Positions 63,731 to 64,000 of a stretch of 64,000 bases of DNA are shown here, one piece after another. Source of the stretch: Planomonospora sp. ID67723 (GTDB lineage: Bacteria; Actinomycetota; Actinomycetes; Streptosporangiales; Streptosporangiaceae). How positions within the stretch are numbered: position 1 is the first letter of the stretch; the number at the start of each line of letters is the position of its first letter. The DNA lies in assembly GCF_015711605.1 (NCBI RefSeq), contig NZ_JABTEZ010000003.1, positions 186,001 to 250,000 on the forward strand, given 5' to 3'. A program made the translations under genes and the position numbers. The notes under the pieces were generated by a model. It did no database searches and was not told where the DNA came from. It worked only from the letters and a program-made list of their open reading frames with translations.

Positions 63731-64000
63731 GTGAGCGAAGAGCTGATGCTGCGGGAAGAGGCCGAGGAGCGACTGCGGGCGCTGGCCGGGGAGCACGCCC
63801 GGCTGCGCGACGACCAGTGGTCGGCGATCAAGGCGCTGGTCATGGACCGGCGGCGGGTCCTCGTCGTGCAGCGCACCGGGTGGGGCAAGTCGGCGGTCTA
63901 CTTCATCGCCACCGCGCTCCTGCGCGAGCTGGGTGAGGGGCCGACCGTCATCGTCTCGCCGCTGCTGGCCCTGATGCGCAACCAGATCGCCGCCGCCGAG
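63731..64000 (+). CDS. RecQ-like DEAD/DEAH helicase, 5' part only
   Basis: 90 codons from GTG 63731 to the right edge with no stop. Q-motif-like RLRDDQWSAIKAL, Walker A QRTGWGKSAVYF and motif Ia TVIVSPLLALMRNQI identify a superfamily 2 helicase close to RecQ. The Trp in GTGWGKS-type loops is common in actinomycete RecQ-like proteins that unwind DNA in repair. A -10-like element just before the GTG and no ribosome binding site suggest a leaderless mRNA. The rest of the gene is outside the window. Confidence 0.85.
   Translation, partial: MSEELMLREEAEERLRALAGEHARLRDDQWSAIKALVMDRRRVLVVQRTGWGKSAVYFIATALLRELGEGPTVIVSPLLALMRNQIAAAE

Overview
The window is very GC-rich (roughly 70% or more, with strong third-position GC). 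It has frequent GTG/TTG starts, probable leaderless transcripts and long antisense open frames. It encodes an HrdB-type principal sigma factor, a LexA / LysM / NrdR / class II ribonucleotide reductase block, paired ParE/ParC topoisomerase genes and many secreted or regulatory genes. This is the chromosome of a filamentous actinomycete. The gene mix suggests Streptosporangiaceae or a neighbouring family, but the sequence alone does not fix the genus. I see no rRNA, tRNA, CRISPR array, insertion sequence or prophage.

Layout. 1-4.8 kb: a truncated DUF6493 gene, then two sister cytochrome P450 genes around an epoxide-hydrolase-like gene, each P450 preceded by an inverted-repeat operator. 4.9-9.7 kb: a proline-rich single-span membrane protein and leuS. 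leuS is preceded by a leader peptide with three consecutive leucine codons and an intrinsic terminator, which is a ribosome-mediated attenuator. 9.7-15.3 kb: a lipoprotein, a MalY/PatB-type lyase, a secreted GH18 chitinase with a strong promoter palindrome, and an XRE regulator. 15.6-20.7 kb: lexA, a divergent LysM cell-division suppressor, and the nrdR-nrdJ pair with SOS and NrdR boxes. 21-28.5 kb: accessory metabolism and regulators: a cupin, a PLP decarboxylase, TetR genes, an ECF41 sigma factor with its likely SDR target, and an SDR/hydrolase fusion. 28.5-33 kb: three unannotated small ORFs behind one promoter, then a pseudokinase/kinase pair with sensor propellers. 33-43 kb: VOC, LtrA, DoxX, a DHA2 exporter, a TPR/membrane/split-barrel protein, a membrane-anchored twin AAA+ ATPase and an AlkZ-like winged-helix protein. 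43-48 kb: the pxpABC 5-oxoprolinase genes with an uncharacterised leading gene. 48.5-61 kb: a PAS-GAF-SpoIIE phosphatase, hrdB with an upstream ORF, yaaA, a GNAT gene, a DUF7455 gene, parE, a beta-carbonic anhydrase and parC. 61-64 kb: a GNAT gene, a frameshifted pseudogene, a TauD-type dioxygenase and the start of a RecQ-like helicase.

The core functions here are DNA topology and repair, dNTP supply, translation and primary transcription. They carry classical cis-regulation: SOS boxes, paired NrdR boxes and attenuation. Accessory genes between them are mostly controlled by local TetR-type operators. The items most worth following are the leuS attenuator, the small-ORF cluster at 28.5-29.0 kb, the upstream ORF in the hrdB leader, the pseudokinase/kinase pair, and the 7-bp duplication that breaks the gene at 61.9 kb.
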